Origin: Actinomycetota bacterium
Lineage (GTDB): Bacteria; Actinomycetota; Actinomycetes; S36-B12; CAIYMF01
DNA: 5,111 nt
Assembly: GCA_009699025.1 (NCBI GenBank)
Contig: WLOZ01000178.1
Span: 1-5,111 of the forward strand
Direction: 5' to 3'
Numbering within the stretch: the stretch's first letter is position 1; each line of letters begins with the position of its first letter. This document shows positions 3,706-5,111 of this stretch, piece after piece. The notes below the pieces were generated by a model. It was not told the origin of the DNA. It was given only the letters and a program-made list of their open reading frames with translations, and made no database searches. Both the position numbers and the translations under genes were made by a program.

Positions 3706-5111
3706 ATGAAGTCTGTTCGCATTGCCATGTCCAGCATCGTGATCGCGAGTGCTGTTGCGCTGGTCGCTGCACCATCGGGTGGGGCCACGGTCGATAATCA
3801 CGACCGCAGCGTCAGCGCCAAGGCGAGCACGACCGCGAAGCCAGTAGCCAGTCTCGTCGAGGGGGTTGCCGCGCCCGCGCCGGGCCTCACCGCCGACCCG
3901 ATCCTGCTGCCGCTGGGCGACTCAATCGGCGACACCACCACCATCACTGTGGCGTCTGGGGTCATGGCCGCATGGACGCCCTTCGCCGAGACTCCAAGCA
4001 ACTTCACCTTCGCGTTGGCCAGCGCGTCGGTCCGCACGATTCTGGCGGTGGCCCAGACGAGGGTGGCTGTCGATGGGGGAGATGTCTGCAACCCCGACTA
4101 CGCCGATGGGTCCTGCTCCGATGTGCAGGATGTGTGGACGTTCACGTGGGATGGTCGCGACGATGGTGCGGCACCAGTGGTTGTGGGCGACTACACGCTC
4201 ACGAGCTCCGCAATCGGTGCGGTCGGCACTGTGGCAGTGCGAGACCTCGTGCTCGATGCCGTGACCTCTGACGTGAGGGCCCCGTTCGTGGTGGCCCCTT
4301 TCGTCGACGGTGTGCTCGACTCTCGCACCGTGACGTTCACCGGCATGGCATCGGGCTACGACATCCCCACCACCGGTGTCGCTGACCTCATCAGCTCGAG
4401 CGGTGACACCGTGGTTCACCACTATGACTTCGGACCCACTCCCTCCGTTGGCCACGACGTCGTACTCAACGGCATCGGCCTCGCCTTCGGCAACTACCTG
4501 CTCAGCGTTGACCTGGTCAGCGGCGGTGTGCACCAGGTGACCGACTTCGAGGTGACGGTGGTGCAAACCCAGGCGCTGGCAGCGCGTGTGCATGTCTCGT
4601 CGCCCTCGATCTTCCCCGCCGTCGACAACTACCGTGACCGCGCTCGGGTCACCCTCACGGTCACTAGTTCAACGGGCAGGCCCATCCCCGTCACCGGAAC
4701 GGTGGAGGTACGCAAGGGATCGGTCGTGGTGCGTCGCATTGCGGTCATCGCTGGCCAGGCGGCCGTGTCGTGGGATGGGCGGATCAATGGCAACACGGCG
4801 CCGGGGGCCTACACAATCGCGGCAACGGTCAAAGGTCCGCAGGGCGCTGCTGTCAATGCGATACCAGCGCGGGTCACTGTGTTCCGCACGACGGTGGTGG
4901 CCGCGAGCCTTCGAACCTCGATGCCCACGGTCTTTCCTGAGCGCGATGGCTACAAGGATGCCGTGCGCATCACGTCGGGCTCGCGCACGAGTACCGGAGG
5001 AGCGATACGCGGCTCACAGACGATCGAGGTGCTGCGCGGTACTCGGGTAGTCACCACATGGACGTTTCCCAACACGAGTGCGCACACGGTCACCTGGAAC
5101 GGGCGTGATGG
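3706..5111 (+). CDS. Secreted protein with tandem FlgD-Ig-like beta-sandwich repeats, C-terminus beyond the window
   Basis: The frame is open from ATG 3706 to the window end (468 full codons). Residues 1-27 are a Sec signal peptide (MKSVR n-region, hydrophobic IVIASAVALVAA, likely cleavage near Ala22 or Ala27). A Thr/Ala/Val-rich stretch follows; Cys128 and Cys137 may form a disulfide. The motif W-[DN]-G-R recurs at 148-151, 356-359 and 464-467, and [IV]FP-x3-[NG]Y-[RK]D at 302-311 and 409-418. The clear repeat units begin near 294 and 400 (about 107 aa period), the second cut by the edge. This pattern, ending in a PGAYT-like strand, resembles FlgD-type Ig domains of secreted or surface proteins; no enzymatic motif is visible, so an adhesive, wall-binding or spacer role is inferred. 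Start choice rests on the signal peptide; the leader has G-runs but no standard Shine-Dalgarno. The downstream part may contain further repeats or a catalytic domain. Confidence 0.9.
   Translation, partial: MKSVRIAMSSIVIASAVALVAAPSGGATVDNHDRSVSAKASTTAKPVASLVEGVAAPAPGLTADPILLPLGDSIGDTTTITVASGVMAAWTPFAETPSNFTFALASASVRTILAVAQTRVAVDGGDVCNPDYADGSCSDVQDVWTFTWDGRDDGAAPVVVGDYTLTSSAIGAVGTVAVRDLVLDAVTSDVRAPFVVAPFVDGVLDSRTVTFTGMASGYDIPTTGVADLISSSGDTVVHHYDFGPTPSVGHDVVLNGIGLAFGNYLLSVDLVSGGVHQVTDFEVTVVQTQALAARVHVSSPSIFPAVDNYRDRARVTLTVTSSTGRPIPVTGTVEVRKGSVVVRRIAVIAGQAAVSWDGRINGNTAPGAYTIAATVKGPQGAAVNAIPARVTVFRTTVVAASLRTSMPTVFPERDGYKDAVRITSGSRTSTGGAIRGSQTIEVLRGTRVVTTWTFPNTSAHTVTWNGRD

Noticed and set aside
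3922..4593. 223-codon minus-strand frame opposite the secreted protein gene
   Set aside because: The plus-strand frame has a signal peptide and internal repeats; the minus frame is a His/Val/Arg-rich shadow.

Overview
The window has high G+C, strong G/C preference at third codon positions, GTG starts and a (Thr-Pro)-rich lipoprotein linker. Together these point to a high-GC Gram-positive bacterium (Actinomycetota, perhaps Micrococcales-like); the genus cannot be named from the sequence. No tRNA, rRNA, CRISPR array, insertion sequence or phage gene was seen.

Layout, left to right. (1) 1-267, minus strand: N-terminal 89 residues of a CoxS-like [2Fe-2S] small subunit of a molybdenum hydroxylase (CO dehydrogenase family); the rest of the gene and any partner subunits lie beyond the left edge. 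(2) 268-495: a divergent regulatory region unusually rich in dyad symmetry, including a CRP/GlxR-like site, an 18-bp near-perfect palindrome, a 12-bp stem with a 3-nt loop, and a perfect 16-bp palindrome that straddles the start codon of the next gene. (3) 496-816, plus: a 106-aa protein of unknown function. (4) 823-2466, minus: a complete 547-aa thiamine-diphosphate enzyme of the pyruvate/indolepyruvate decarboxylase family, tail-to-tail with the 106-aa gene. It keeps the Asp, Glu and His-His catalytic set, but Gln replaces the catalytic Glu near the C-terminal ThDP motif. (5) 2467-2525: a 59-bp divergent promoter region in which both genes look leaderless, with -10-like hexamers placed 6 nt before each GTG. 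(6) 2526-3578, plus: a 350-aa lipoprotein N-acetylmuramoyl-L-alanine amidase (Amidase_3) on a Thr-Pro linker, with all four zinc/catalytic residues. (7) 3579-3705: a gap with a candidate promoter, a 12-bp direct repeat and four G-runs before the next start. (8) 3706-5111, plus, open at the right edge: at least 468 codons of a secreted protein with tandem beta-sandwich repeats carrying a W-[DN]-G-R motif (FlgD-Ig-like).

The genes do not form one obvious pathway. The left half concerns redox and 2-oxo-acid metabolism; the right half concerns the cell envelope (wall hydrolase plus a secreted Ig-like protein). The points most worth a second look are the symmetric elements around the start of the 106-aa gene and the Glu-to-Gln change in the decarboxylase-like enzyme. 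No clearly new multi-gene system is visible in this window.
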